Shown in pieces: positions 47,162 through 56,766 of a DNA stretch of 64,000 nucleotides. The position numbers and the translations under genes are program-made. Source of the stretch: JAKAVN01 sp963796565 (GTDB lineage Bacteria > Desulfobacterota > Binatia > Binatales > Binataceae); the NCBI GenBank assembly GCA_963796565.1, contig CAWCMA010000008.1, forward strand, positions 124,001 through 188,000. The letters run 5' to 3'. The notes below the pieces were generated by a model. The model was not told where the DNA came from, made no database searches, and saw only the letters and a list, made by a program, of their open reading frames with translations. Position 1 is the stretch's first letter, and the number at the start of each line of letters is the position of its first letter.

Positions 47162-48884
47162 GGGCTTTGAGAATCGCGCGCTTGCGCCATTCCGATCCGA
47201 TCACGGTGAATTCCCCCAGCCGCTCGCGCAGCTTGTTGAGCTCGCGTTCGTCGATCACCAGGACCACCGGCCCCGGCATGTTCCATAGCCGCAGCACATC
47301 GTCCTCCGAGCGGAAGAAGTAGCGGCTCGCGTCGGCCGCGTGGGTCTGGCCGAAAGCGAGTTCGGTCGGCGCGCCGACCAGGATCACGCGTCGGCGCGTG
47401 TAAAACGGCAGCGCCTGGACGTAACGCGGATAGCAGATGAGTGTCGCGTCCGGTGCGCGCGCCTGCACCGCACGCGCGAGCGCCGCGTATGAACGCAGTG
47501 GCTCCGCTTCGAGACGAACATAGCTCCCGGCGCCCAGTGCAATTGCCGTCACCAGCACAATCGCCGCGAGCCCCGCATCGAGCCGCCAGTGGCGAAAGAT
47601 TTCCGCCACCAGAGCGCCGCCGCCGGCGCCAATGAGCCCGAGAGCGTAGAGCGCGGGCCGCGCGGCGACGACGTAGGGACTGCTGAACAATGGCGCCGTC
47701 ATCGCCGCCACCAGCATCGCAACGCCCATCAGGCTCAGGATAACGCCCACAACGGCGAAGCGGGCCCGCACGCCGGGGGGCTCGGCGTCGGGCGATGCGC
47801 CGGCTGGAAAGGCGCGCGAGAAAATTCCGTCGGCCAGCAGCACCGCGATCGGCGCAACAGCGGGCAGGATGTACGGGATGAGCTTGGCGCTGGCGGCGGA
47901 AAACATCGCGATCACGACCGCGGCGGCGACGATACAGAAGCGCCCCGCCGGCGTGCGCGGGAGCGAGCGCCACGCGATGAACGGCGCCATCAGGGTCCAC
48001 GGCATCATCCCGGCCGCCAGCACCGGCAAATAGTAGTAGAAGGGCTCGCCGTGGCTGTAGCTGGACTCGAAGAAACGGCGCAGATGCTCGCCGATGAAAT
48101 AGAAATCGACGAAACCGGGCTCGCGGATCGCGATCGCGATGAACCATGGCGCGGCGATCAGCAGCACCATCGCGCCGCCGGCGAGCGCATGGAAGCGGCC
48201 GATCGCGCCGCGTAACTCGCCCTGCCACCAGAGAAAGATCGCGAGCGCCAGGATCGGAATCGCCGCGGCCACCGGCCCCTTGGCGAGCACGCCGATCGCG
48301 ATCGCCGCGTAGCCGAGCCAGCACCAGCGTCCGCCCTCGCTCCAGTGCAGATAAAGCGCGAACAGCGCCACCGTGACCGCCGCCGCGAGCAGCATGTCGG
48401 TGGTCAGCACCTGCGCCATCACCGCGTACAGTGTCGAGGTGGTGAGAATCGCACCGGCCAGCAGCGCCCGCCCGCGGCCCATCGTGCGCCGCACGAAGAG
48501 CCAGGTCATCAACACGCCGGTGAGCGCGGAGAGCGCGGGCGTCAGGCGCGCGGCGAATTCGTTAACCCCGAAGAGCGCCATCCACATCGCGCCAAGCCAG
48601 TAGAGCAGCGGCGGCTTCTCGACGTAAGCGACGTAGTTGAGATGCGGTACGATGAAGTTGCGGGTGGCGAGCATCTCGCGCGCGATCTCGGCGTAGCGCG
48701 CCTCGTCGGGCTCCCACAGGCCATAGCTGCCGAGATGGAAGAAGAAGACTGCGGACGCGAGCCCCAGGAGCGCGAGCGCGTCGAACGTGGGCGAGCGCCA
48801 GGGCACGGCTGGCGCCCGGGTCACGGACGCGGTGGCGGATGCGAAGTGCGGCTCGATATGCGCGGGCTCGGACACGACGCCCAA
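47139..48884 (-). CDS. ArnT-like glycosyltransferase (GT83, PMT superfamily)
   Basis: A 581-residue GT-C enzyme with about 12 helices. The catalytic loop motif WEPDEARYAEIAREM (D60, E61) and VEKPPLLYWLGA are characteristic of ArnT and relatives, which move an undecaprenyl-phosphate-linked sugar to lipid A or another acceptor on the periplasmic side. Donor and acceptor are unknown; no arn genes are near. It forms an operon with the flippase-like protein downstream. Confidence 0.88.
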   Translation of the reverse strand: MGVVSEPAHIEPHFASATASVTRAPAVPWRSPTFDALALLGLASAVFFFHLGSYGLWEPDEARYAEIAREMLATRNFIVPHLNYVAYVEKPPLLYWLGAMWMALFGVNEFAARLTPALSALTGVLMTWLFVRRTMGRGRALLAGAILTTSTLYAVMAQVLTTDMLLAAAVTVALFALYLHWSEGGRWCWLGYAAIAIGVLAKGPVAAAIPILALAIFLWWQGELRGAIGRFHALAGGAMVLLIAAPWFIAIAIREPGFVDFYFIGEHLRRFFESSYSHGEPFYYYLPVLAAGMMPWTLMAPFIAWRSLPRTPAGRFCIVAAAVVIAMFSAASAKLIPYILPAVAPIAVLLADGIFSRAFPAGASPDAEPPGVRARFAVVGVILSLMGVAMLVAAMTAPLFSSPYVVAARPALYALGLIGAGGGALVAEIFRHWRLDAGLAAIVLVTAIALGAGSYVRLEAEPLRSYAALARAVQARAPDATLICYPRYVQALPFYTRRRVILVGAPTELAFGQTHAADASRYFFRSEDDVLRLWNMPGPVVLVIDERELNKLRERLGEFTVIGSEWRKRAILKAREPRYAS

Positions 48885-48941
48885 GTGTATCGTGCGGGCC
48901 GGCTCCGCGCAGCTATCCGGTAGCGCGGCGTAACGCTCCCG

Positions 48942-50645
48942 CTACAGGCCCGCGGCGCCGCCGCCCTTGCGCGGGTCGAAAGCGCCATTCAGATCGCCCG
49001 GCGCGATCGTGATCGCGCCTACCGCACCCAGCGACGGCACTTCCTTGAGCCGGTAGCCCATCTGCGCCAATGCGCTACGCGTTGCCGCCGGCATCGCGGA
49101 TTCGACGAACACCACGTCGGGCGCGGCCTGCTCATGCACCCGCGGTTCGTCGACCGCCGCCTCCGGGCCGAGATGGAAGTCGAGCACGTTGAGCGTGACC
49201 TGCAACACGCCGCTGATGATGGTGGGGCCGCCCGAGGCGCCGGCCGTTAGCACCGGATGGCCGTGTTGCGTCACGATTGTCGGCGACATGCTCGAAAGCG
49301 GGCGCTTGCCGGGCGCGATTTCGTTAGCCACCGCGCCCTCGAGCTTGAACGCGTTGGGCACGCCGGGCCCGGCGGCAAAGTCGTCCATCTCGTCGTTGAG
49401 CACCAGGCCGAGACTCGCGACCATCATCTTGGCGCCGAAGATCGTATTGATGGTGGTGGTGACGGCGACCACGTTGCCGTCCTTGTCGACCACCAGCGAG
49501 TTGGAGGTGCCATGGTCGGAGGCCGGCGCGAGATGCGCGGGCGTATGGCGATGCAGCGCGCGCTGGAGCGCATCATCAATATGGCGCTGCGAGAGCAGCA
49601 CGTCGATCGGCACGTGGACGAAGTCCGGGTCACCATATTGCGCGCGGTCGATGAAGCCCTCACGCATCACTTCGATAAGCCGCGCCAGGTAGGGCGGCGA
49701 GTCGACACCCAATCCGGAAACCGGCGCGCCGGCAAGCATCCCCAGGATTTCCAGCACCACGCCGCCCGAAGACGGCGGTGGCATCGTCCAGACTTCGTAG
49801 CCGCGGTAGGCGCGATGAAGCGGGGTGCGCCACAGCGGCCGGTATTGTGCGAGGTCTTCAGCGCTGACCAGTCCACCGTGCGTCTTCATCCACGCGGCGA
49901 GGGTGCTGGCGATCTCGCCGTGGTAAAAGCGCGTGGCCGGATCGTCGCCGAGCGAGCGCAGCGTCGCGCCCAGCGCCTTCTCGTGCAGGATGTCGCCGGG
50001 CTTGGGCGGCACGCCCGCGGGCGTGAGATAGGTCGCCTTCAGCCCCGGATCGGCGGCCACCTGCGCCGTGGTCCGCGCGATGTCCTCGACCAGGTGCGGG
50101 GTCGCGGGAAAGCCCTGCTCGGCGAGCCGGATGGCGGGCGCCGCGACCACGGAAAATTTCATCGTCCCGAAGCGCCGGAGCGCGGCGTCGAGACCCGCAA
50201 CTTCGCCCGGCACCGCGACCGCCAACGGTCCCGAGCGCGCCAGTTCCTCGTCGGGCTTGCCGTTGCGCACGTACATCGTGGCCCTGGCGGCCATCGGCGC
50301 GCGCTCGCGATAATCGAGCGCGTAGAAGCTGTGCGTGCGGGCCAGATAGATGAGCATGAAGCCGCCGCCGCCGATCCCGCTCGAGGCCGGGTTGGTCACC
50401 CCCGTGGCGAGAGCGGTCGCGGCGGCGGCATCGACTGCGTTGCCGCCGTGGCTTAGGATTTCGACTCCGGCGTTTGCGGCGAGGGCGTTTTCCGCCACTA
50501 CCATCGCGCGATGCGCTTCGGTGGCGCCGGCGGAGAAGGATGTGGCGCCGAGTGCGAAAATCGCGAGGGCCGCGCATCCGATGAACGTGCGCGAGCGGCG
50601 CGTTGCCATCGCCGCCGCGGCGAACAGGGCTTTCACGAAAAACAT
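48942..50645 (-). CDS. ggt: Gamma-glutamyltransferase
   Basis: A periplasmic N-terminal nucleophile hydrolase that cleaves glutathione and gamma-glutamyl amides. A signal peptide precedes AHRAMVVAENALAA; M13 (50609) may be the true start since it begins a cleaner signal. The processing and catalytic threonine is T380 in DHGTSNSLVVDKDG, and the GASGGPTII loop is present. Length 567 residues is normal. It diverges from the crotonase gene. Confidence 0.93.
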   Translation of the reverse strand: MFFVKALFAAAAMATRRSRTFIGCAALAIFALGATSFSAGATEAHRAMVVAENALAANAGVEILSHGGNAVDAAAATALATGVTNPASSGIGGGGFMLIYLARTHSFYALDYRERAPMAARATMYVRNGKPDEELARSGPLAVAVPGEVAGLDAALRRFGTMKFSVVAAPAIRLAEQGFPATPHLVEDIARTTAQVAADPGLKATYLTPAGVPPKPGDILHEKALGATLRSLGDDPATRFYHGEIASTLAAWMKTHGGLVSAEDLAQYRPLWRTPLHRAYRGYEVWTMPPPSSGGVVLEILGMLAGAPVSGLGVDSPPYLARLIEVMREGFIDRAQYGDPDFVHVPIDVLLSQRHIDDALQRALHRHTPAHLAPASDHGTSNSLVVDKDGNVVAVTTTINTIFGAKMMVASLGLVLNDEMDDFAAGPGVPNAFKLEGAVANEIAPGKRPLSSMSPTIVTQHGHPVLTAGASGGPTIISGVLQVTLNVLDFHLGPEAAVDEPRVHEQAAPDVVFVESAMPAATRSALAQMGYRLKEVPSLGAVGAITIAPGDLNGAFDPRKGGGAAGL

Positions 50646-50794
50646 CCCGCTTTTCTAACAGCGTCGGTCGTCCAAGAAAAGCTGCGGCGCGGTGTCGCCG
50701 CGGTGCTAAGGGCGGCTCCGAACGGATTCCGAGCGGTTAGATTTTGCGCGCGCGAAGTGCTTTGATCGCTAGCACCGACCAAGAGGAAAAGCCA

Positions 50795-51616
50795 ATGGGA
50801 TTCGACGAAATCATCTACGAAAAAGCCAACCGCGTCGCCGTGGTGACGCTCAACCGCCCCGCGCGGCTCAACGCCTGGACCGGCAAGATGGAATCCGAAC
50901 TGCGCGAGGCGCTGTTGGATTCCGAGCACGACGACGAAGTCGGCGCGATCGTGATTACCGGCGCGGGCAAGGCGTATTGCGCCGGCGCCGACATGGGCGC
51001 GCTCAACCGTGTCGCCGACGGCACGACCTCAGCGGTGCAGGCGGTTTCGGGCGAAGTCGCCGGCACCAGCGAGACGCGCGCCGATTTCCGCCAGCGGTTT
51101 TCGTGGATCGCCGGCCTGCGCAAGCCGGTGATCGGCGCGATCAACGGGGCGTGCGTCGGGATGGGCTTCACCACCGCGCTCTACCACGACATCCGGATCG
51201 CCTCGGAGCGCGCGCGGATGGGGCTGATCTTCGTGCGTCGCGGCCTTGCGATCGAGCACGGCGCGAGCTGGCTGCTGCCGCGGATAGTGGGGCTGTCCAA
51301 TGCGCTCGAACTTGCGCTAAGCGGGCGGCTGCTCGACGCGGAGGAGGCGCTGCGAATGGGCCTGGTAAGCCGGGTCGTCGCGCATGAACAATTGATGCCT
51401 ACGGCGTTGGCGATGGCGGGCGAAATCGCGGCCAACTGCTCGCCGCTGGGAGTCGCGCACGCCAAACGGCTCATCTACCACCATCTGTCGACCGACCTGG
51501 GCACCGCGCTGACCGAAGAGAACGAGTCAATCGCGGTGATGACGCATTCGGAAGATTTCAAAGAGGGAATCCGCGCCTTTCAGGAGAAACGAGCGCCGCG
51601 ATTCGTCGGGCGCTAA
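50795..51616 (+). CDS. Enoyl-CoA hydratase/isomerase (crotonase) family protein
   Basis: A 273-residue crotonase-fold protein that should bind a CoA thioester: oxyanion-hole segments are AYCAGADMGAL and INGACVGMGF. Aligned by hand with mitochondrial enoyl-CoA hydratase, the two catalytic glutamates (E144, E164) fall on Thr and Phe, so ordinary hydratase activity is doubtful. The subgroup has FVRRGLAIEHGASWLLPR instead. The ATG at 50795 follows AAGAGGAAAA; earlier codons are not family-like. The reaction is not known. Confidence 0.88.
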   Translation: MGFDEIIYEKANRVAVVTLNRPARLNAWTGKMESELREALLDSEHDDEVGAIVITGAGKAYCAGADMGALNRVADGTTSAVQAVSGEVAGTSETRADFRQRFSWIAGLRKPVIGAINGACVGMGFTTALYHDIRIASERARMGLIFVRRGLAIEHGASWLLPRIVGLSNALELALSGRLLDAEEALRMGLVSRVVAHEQLMPTALAMAGEIAANCSPLGVAHAKRLIYHHLSTDLGTALTEENESIAVMTHSEDFKEGIRAFQEKRAPRFVGR

Positions 51617-51664
51617 AACGCGGCGCGCGGGCGAAGGCGCGCGCATGAATCGTTGGTTTGTCGT

Positions 51665-52150
51665 TTACTTGTCGAGCGGATGCTTGAAGCGGCGGTCGGG
51701 ATGGCGCACGGTCAGCACCGCGCATCCCGCCTTCTGCACCACGCGCTCCGCCACGCTGCCCAGCAGTACGTGTGCGAGCCCGGTGCGGCCGTGCGTTCCG
51801 AGCACGATCAGGTCGACGCCCTCGGTCTGCGCGGCGTGGATGATCTCGACGAACGGGGCGCCGACACGCAGCAGGCTGCGCGCCTTGATTTGCGCGTCGC
51901 GCAACTGGGTGACGATTTTGTCGATCTCGCGCTGTGCCGCCAGCCGCTGCTCCTCGGCGATCTGGTTCATCGCGCTTACGTCGAAGGCGGGGCCCAGCTC
52001 GCTCACCATCACGGGCGCCAGCGGCTGGTCGACGTGCAGCACGATTATTTCGGAGCCGAACTTGCGTGCCAACTCCTCGGCGAAGAGCCGCGCATTGATC
52101 GAGTCGTCGGAGAAATCGGTGGCGAGCAGAATCTTGTTCAGTTCGGGCAT
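51665..52150 (-). CDS. Universal stress protein (UspA family)
   Basis: A 161-residue single Usp domain beginning MPELNKILLATDFSDDS; an upstream ATG at 52216 is in frame but lacks family similarity. The nucleotide-binding motif GTHGRTGLAHVLLGSVAERVV is the G-2x-G-9x-G-S form, so it probably binds ATP. It is divergent from the hsp20-lon-like pair. Confidence 0.92.
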   Translation of the reverse strand: MPELNKILLATDFSDDSINARLFAEELARKFGSEIIVLHVDQPLAPVMVSELGPAFDVSAMNQIAEEQRLAAQREIDKIVTQLRDAQIKARSLLRVGAPFVEIIHAAQTEGVDLIVLGTHGRTGLAHVLLGSVAERVVQKAGCAVLTVRHPDRRFKHPLDK

Positions 52151-52255
52151 GGCTGACAGACCATACGCTTGTGGCGGCGCGTCGGGCAAGTGTTTGATGG
52201 GGTGGATTCCGAGCACCGCCGCGCACTAAAATCTGCCACAGGATAACATTCATAA

Positions 52256-52624
52256 ATGAAGCGCCCCGACACCATTACCTTGCGTGACTTCGAACGCGCC
52301 TGCGACGAACTCTTCGATGAGTGGCTCGGGCGATGGCATGGTGGGGCCGCCGCGGGCGTCTCAGCGGGCGCCGTCGTGGTCGACCGCGGCGAGGAGTACG
52401 AGGTGCGGGTCGAGGCCGCCGTAGAGGATCCGGAAGTGATCCATGTGGAGGTCAGCGAGGCTGGCTTGATCGTCCGAATTCCGGCCGGCAGGCATCCAGC
52501 CGTCGAGCGCAAGATGACCTTTGTGCAACCGGTCGATCGCGAGCGCGCGGTGGCGCGTTGGACGGACGGCATGCTGACTATCGTGTTGCCCAAGCTGCGC
52601 GGCCGGCGCGTCAAAGTTCTGTAA
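52256..52624 (+). CDS. Hsp20/alpha-crystallin-like small heat shock protein
   Basis: A 122-residue protein with a short N-terminal arm (DFERACDELFDEWLGRWHGG) and an alpha-crystallin-like beta sandwich that ends in DGMLTIVLPKL, the family hallmark. It is shorter than typical Hsp20 proteins and lacks a clear C-terminal IxI tail (only VKVL). It would hold unfolding proteins. The lon-like protease gene starts 18 bases downstream. Confidence 0.85.
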   Translation: MKRPDTITLRDFERACDELFDEWLGRWHGGAAAGVSAGAVVVDRGEEYEVRVEAAVEDPEVIHVEVSEAGLIVRIPAGRHPAVERKMTFVQPVDRERAVARWTDGMLTIVLPKLRGRRVKVL

Positions 52625-52642
52625 CCCGGATCAAAGGAAGCG

Positions 52643-55201
52643 ATGATGGCTGAGGGGGACGACAACAAGCCCGTGCCCGCGCCCGCGCCACGGGAGCAGG
52701 CGTTACAGGTGGCGGCCCCGCCGGTTGAACTCCGCGCGGACGAGTTGCGCGGCCACTCTCCGCTCGGCCCCGACGAGTTGGTGAAGGCGGCGCGCGACGG
52801 CGCGCACGAGCTGCTCGGACAGCAGCGCGCGCTCGACGCGGTGCGGATGGCAATCGGTATCGGCGCGCCCGGGTATAACGTGTTCGTCAGCCGGGTGCGC
52901 TCGCGGCGCGAACGCGAATCGATAGTCCGCATCCTTCAGCAGCGCGCGGCCGCGATGCCGACGCCGGGCGACTGGGTTTACGTCAACAACTTCAAGAGTC
53001 CCGAGTCGCCGACCGCGATTTACCTGCGCGGCGGACAGGGCGCCGAACTCCGCGACGGCATGCGCGATCTGGTGAGTTTCCTCATCGAGCAATTGCCCAA
53101 GGCCTTTCGCCGCGAAGACTTCGACCAGGAGCGCAAGGCGTTGCGCGAAAAGTATAATCGCCGCGCACAGGAACTGTTCACCCAGCTTGAGACCGCCGCG
53201 CGCCAGCGCGGCTTCGCCATCCAGGCTACGCCGACCGGCCAGGTCCTGTTCATCCCGCTCATCGACGGCAAGGCGCCCGAGTCGCCCGAGGATCTCAATC
53301 GCAAGATGAAGGAGCTTTCCGAGCAGGAGCGCGAACGGCTGGGCAAGGAACAGGCCGAACTCGCCGACCTGTTCGCGACCATGTCGGGGCATCAGCAGGA
53401 GCTGATGCGCGAGTTGATCGCGGAAATCCGCCAGATCGAACGTACCTTCGCCGCGCGCCTCATCGCACCCGCCATCGCCGCGCTTAAGTCGCGCTTCGAG
53501 AGCGCGGCCGTCTCGGCCTATCTCGATGAGGTCGCCGAGCACATGCTCGATCGTCTCGAGCGCTTCCGCGAGGCCGCGGAGGCTGCTCCCGAAGGCTCCC
53601 CGCCACGTCCCTCCGCGGCGCAGCGCCCCGACAGCGCCGACGAGGGCCGGTTCTTCGAGTACCAGGTCAACGTGGTGGTCGATAACGCCGGGCGCAGCGG
53701 CGCGCCGGTGATCGCCGAGGACGCGCCGACCTACCGCAACCTGTTCGGCACCATCGAACGCTGGGTCGATCCGACCGGGCGCAGCGCGACCAACTTCACC
53801 CGCATCATCGGCGGCTCGCTGGTCAAGGCTCACGGCGGGTTTTTGCTTTTCGATCTCGACGACGCGATTGTTGAACCGGGCGTGTGGAAAACGCTCAAGC
53901 GCACACTCAAGACCGGCCGCATGACGCTGGAGACGCTCGAGCCGTTTCCGTTCTTCATGGTGAGTGGGCTCAAGCCCGAGCCGATCGAAGTGGCGACCAA
54001 GGTGATCGTCACCGGCAGCCCCTATCTTTACAACGTGCTGTACTTTTACGACTCCGAGTTTGCCGAGCTGTTCAAGGTCAAGGCCGAGCTGCGTCCCGTG
54101 GTCGAGGCCGACGTGGAGGCAGCGCGCCACTATGCCTCGCGCGTGTCGGCGCTGGCGAAAACTGAAGGGCTGCCCGACTTCGATGGCAGCGCGCTCGCGC
54201 GCATCGTGGAGTTCGGGATGCGCCAGGCGGGCGATCGCAAACAGTTGTCCAGCGTGATGGAGCCGATCGACGACCTCGCGCGCGAAGCGGCGTATTACGC
54301 GCGCGAGACGAACGACAAACAGGTCGGCGCGCGCCACGTCGATCGCGCACTCAACGAACGCATCCTACGGCTCAACTTCATCGAGGAAGAAATCCGCCGC
54401 CTGATTGCCGAGGGCACGCTCGTCGTCCATCTCCAGGGCCGCCAGGTCGGTCAGGTCAACGGGCTCGCGGTGCTCGACGCCGGCGGCTACAGCTTCGGTC
54501 GCCCCTCGCGCATCACCGCCACGGTCGCGCTCGGCCAGGCCGGCGTGATCAATATCGAGCGCGAGGCGCGGCTGTCGGGATCGACCCACGACAAGGGCAT
54601 CATGATCCTCAGTGGTTTTTTCCGCCAGCGCTTCGGCCAGGAGTTGCCGGCCGCGATGACCGCGAGCATCGCGTTCGAGCAATCCTACTCCGGGATCGAC
54701 GGCGACAGCGCCAGCTCGACTGAACTCTACGTGCTGCTCTCGGCGTTGAGCGGCGTGCCGCTGCGTCAGGACCTGGCCGTGACCGGCTCGGTCGATCAAT
54801 ACGGCGCGGTGCAGGCGATCGGCGGCGCCAATGAGAAAATCGAAGGCTTTTATCGGGTGTGCAAGGCGACCGGGCTCAGTGGCACGCAGGGCGTGCTGCT
54901 GCCGCGCGCCAACGTCAACAACCTGATGCTCGATCCGGAAACGGTCGAGGCGGTCGCGAGCGGCCGCTTCCACGTTTACCCGGTCGCCACGATCGACGAG
55001 GGAATCGAGATCCTGACCGGCATGCGCGCGGGCACGCTGGAAGAGCCGGGCACGATCAACCATATCGTGAGCGCCCGCCTGCGGCGTATGTCGGACATCC
55101 TGCGCGAGCGGCGCCCGCCCGAAGAGGGTCGCGTGCTGCAGGCTGGGCCATCGCCCGCACCTGAACCGCCGCCGCCGACGCCGCCGGTCCCGCCGCGCTG
55201 A
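52643..55201 (+). CDS. Lon-like protease (AAA_32/S16 family) with degenerate Walker A
   Basis: An 852-residue protein of the LonB-like group (YcbZ relatives). The C-terminal S16 domain has the Ser-Lys dyad S689 (DGDSASSTELY) and K732 (GGANEKIEGF), 43 residues apart as in Lon. A helical region covers 150-330. At the usual P-loop position, after APGYNVFV, the sequence is SRVRSRRERES, with no GxxGxGK/R pattern, so nucleotide binding may be lost. The Walker B-like GGFLLFDLDD remains. The tail is Pro-rich. It is paired with the small heat shock gene. Confidence 0.9.
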   Translation: MMAEGDDNKPVPAPAPREQALQVAAPPVELRADELRGHSPLGPDELVKAARDGAHELLGQQRALDAVRMAIGIGAPGYNVFVSRVRSRRERESIVRILQQRAAAMPTPGDWVYVNNFKSPESPTAIYLRGGQGAELRDGMRDLVSFLIEQLPKAFRREDFDQERKALREKYNRRAQELFTQLETAARQRGFAIQATPTGQVLFIPLIDGKAPESPEDLNRKMKELSEQERERLGKEQAELADLFATMSGHQQELMRELIAEIRQIERTFAARLIAPAIAALKSRFESAAVSAYLDEVAEHMLDRLERFREAAEAAPEGSPPRPSAAQRPDSADEGRFFEYQVNVVVDNAGRSGAPVIAEDAPTYRNLFGTIERWVDPTGRSATNFTRIIGGSLVKAHGGFLLFDLDDAIVEPGVWKTLKRTLKTGRMTLETLEPFPFFMVSGLKPEPIEVATKVIVTGSPYLYNVLYFYDSEFAELFKVKAELRPVVEADVEAARHYASRVSALAKTEGLPDFDGSALARIVEFGMRQAGDRKQLSSVMEPIDDLAREAAYYARETNDKQVGARHVDRALNERILRLNFIEEEIRRLIAEGTLVVHLQGRQVGQVNGLAVLDAGGYSFGRPSRITATVALGQAGVINIEREARLSGSTHDKGIMILSGFFRQRFGQELPAAMTASIAFEQSYSGIDGDSASSTELYVLLSALSGVPLRQDLAVTGSVDQYGAVQAIGGANEKIEGFYRVCKATGLSGTQGVLLPRANVNNLMLDPETVEAVASGRFHVYPVATIDEGIEILTGMRAGTLEEPGTINHIVSARLRRMSDILRERRPPEEGRVLQAGPSPAPEPPPPTPPVPPR

Positions 55202-55337
55202 ACGTGCGGCCCATGCCATGCGCGATGCGGGAATTGACGTTGCCCCACGGCCAGCATAGGAATGCTTCGGCGGGCGCGACGAACGTGATTGCGCCGCCAT
55301 AGTCATACGCCCCGAGCCGAATTGCGGATTGCCTGAG

Positions 55338-56741
55338 ATGCCGATGGACCTGCGCCTGGACGCCGACGAAGCCCCGCTGCTCGCCGACTTCTATCTGCTC
55401 ACGATGGCCGCGGCGTATTTCGCCACCGGCAACAACGACGCTGCCTGCTTCAGCATGTTCACGCGCCGGATGCCGCCGCGGCGCGGCTTTCTGGTGGCGG
55501 CCGGGCTCGAGCGGCTGCTCGAGGCGCTCGAGCAGTTCCACTTCGCCCCGCGGATGCTCGAATATCTCGAATCGCTACGGCTGTTCAGTTCCGAATTTCT
55601 GAGCTTTCTCGGCGGACTGCGTTTCAGCGGTGAAGTGTGGGCGATGCCCGAGGGCACGATCTTCTTCGAGACCGAGCCGATCCTGGAAGTACGCGCACCG
55701 CTCATCGAGGCACAGCTCATCGAGACGCTGGTGCTCAACCAGGCCGGCTTCGGCTCGCTCATCGCGAGCAAGGCGGCGCGCAGCCTGGCGGTGGCCGGGG
55801 GCCGGCGGTTGATTGATTTCGGGCTGCGCCGCAGCCAGGGCGCCGACGCGGGCTTGGTCGCCGCGCGTTCCAGCTATCTCGCCGGCTTCGCCGGCACCTC
55901 CAATGTGCTGGCCGGAATGCGCTACGGGATTCCGCTGTACGGCACGATGGCGCACAGCTACGTGATGGCGCACGAGCAGGAGCGCGAGGCCTTTGACAGT
56001 TACGTCAAAATCTTCCCGCGCCTCAGCACGTTGCTGGTCGACACCTACGACACGCTACGCGGAGTTGAGAACGCGGCCACGGTGGCGCTGGAGCTGCGCG
56101 AACAAGGGGTCAAGCTTCAGGGCATCCGGCTCGACAGCGGTGACCTGCTGGAGCTGAGCAAACGCGCGCGCCGGATACTCGATCGGCGCGGACTCGCCGA
56201 CGTGCCGATTTTCGCCAGCGGCAACCTCGATGAATACCGCATAGCCGAGCTGGTCAAGGCGGGCGCGCCGATCGACGCCTTCGGAGTGGGGACCGCGATG
56301 ACCGTGAGCGCCGACGCGCCGGCGCTCGACGTGGCCTACAAGCTGGTCGAGTACCGCGGCGAGCCGCGCCTGAAAACCTCGAGCGAAAAGGTCACGCTGC
56401 CCGGCCGCAAGCAGGTCTTCCGCGCGCGCAATGCCGCCGGCGGATTTTACGCCGACCTGGTCGGATTGTTCGAGGAGAGCGCGGACAGCCTGGAGCGCGA
56501 ATTTCGCCCGGCTCCCGCGTCGGTCCACCCGATGCTCGAGCGGGTGTTCGCCGACGGTCATCGAATCGGTGCGCGGCCCGCGCTAAGCGAGACGCGCGAG
56601 TGCTTCCTGGAATCTTTCGCCGAGCTTGAGCCTCGCTACAAGGACGTCGACCGCCCCGACACCTACCCGGTGCGCCCGAGCGTCGCGCTCAACGCGCTTC
56701 TGATCAGCGAGAAGCTGCGCGCCGGCCGCCGCCAGGGCTGA
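55338..56741 (+). CDS. pncB: Nicotinate phosphoribosyltransferase
   Basis: It makes nicotinate mononucleotide in NAD salvage. The 467 residues show LLADFYLLTMAAAYF, the active-site region FGLRRSQGADAG, GTMAHSYVMAHE and GIRLDSGDLLELSK, and FGVGTAMTVS. TTG 55329, ATG 55338 and ATG 55344 are all possible starts; the ribosome site is weak. It lies 136 bases after the Lon-like gene in a spacer with no recognisable element. Confidence 0.92.
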   Translation: MPMDLRLDADEAPLLADFYLLTMAAAYFATGNNDAACFSMFTRRMPPRRGFLVAAGLERLLEALEQFHFAPRMLEYLESLRLFSSEFLSFLGGLRFSGEVWAMPEGTIFFETEPILEVRAPLIEAQLIETLVLNQAGFGSLIASKAARSLAVAGGRRLIDFGLRRSQGADAGLVAARSSYLAGFAGTSNVLAGMRYGIPLYGTMAHSYVMAHEQEREAFDSYVKIFPRLSTLLVDTYDTLRGVENAATVALELREQGVKLQGIRLDSGDLLELSKRARRILDRRGLADVPIFASGNLDEYRIAELVKAGAPIDAFGVGTAMTVSADAPALDVAYKLVEYRGEPRLKTSSEKVTLPGRKQVFRARNAAGGFYADLVGLFEESADSLEREFRPAPASVHPMLERVFADGHRIGARPALSETRECFLESFAELEPRYKDVDRPDTYPVRPSVALNALLISEKLRAGRRQG

Positions 56742-56766
56742 GCGCGATGGCTGTTCGCGCACGCTG

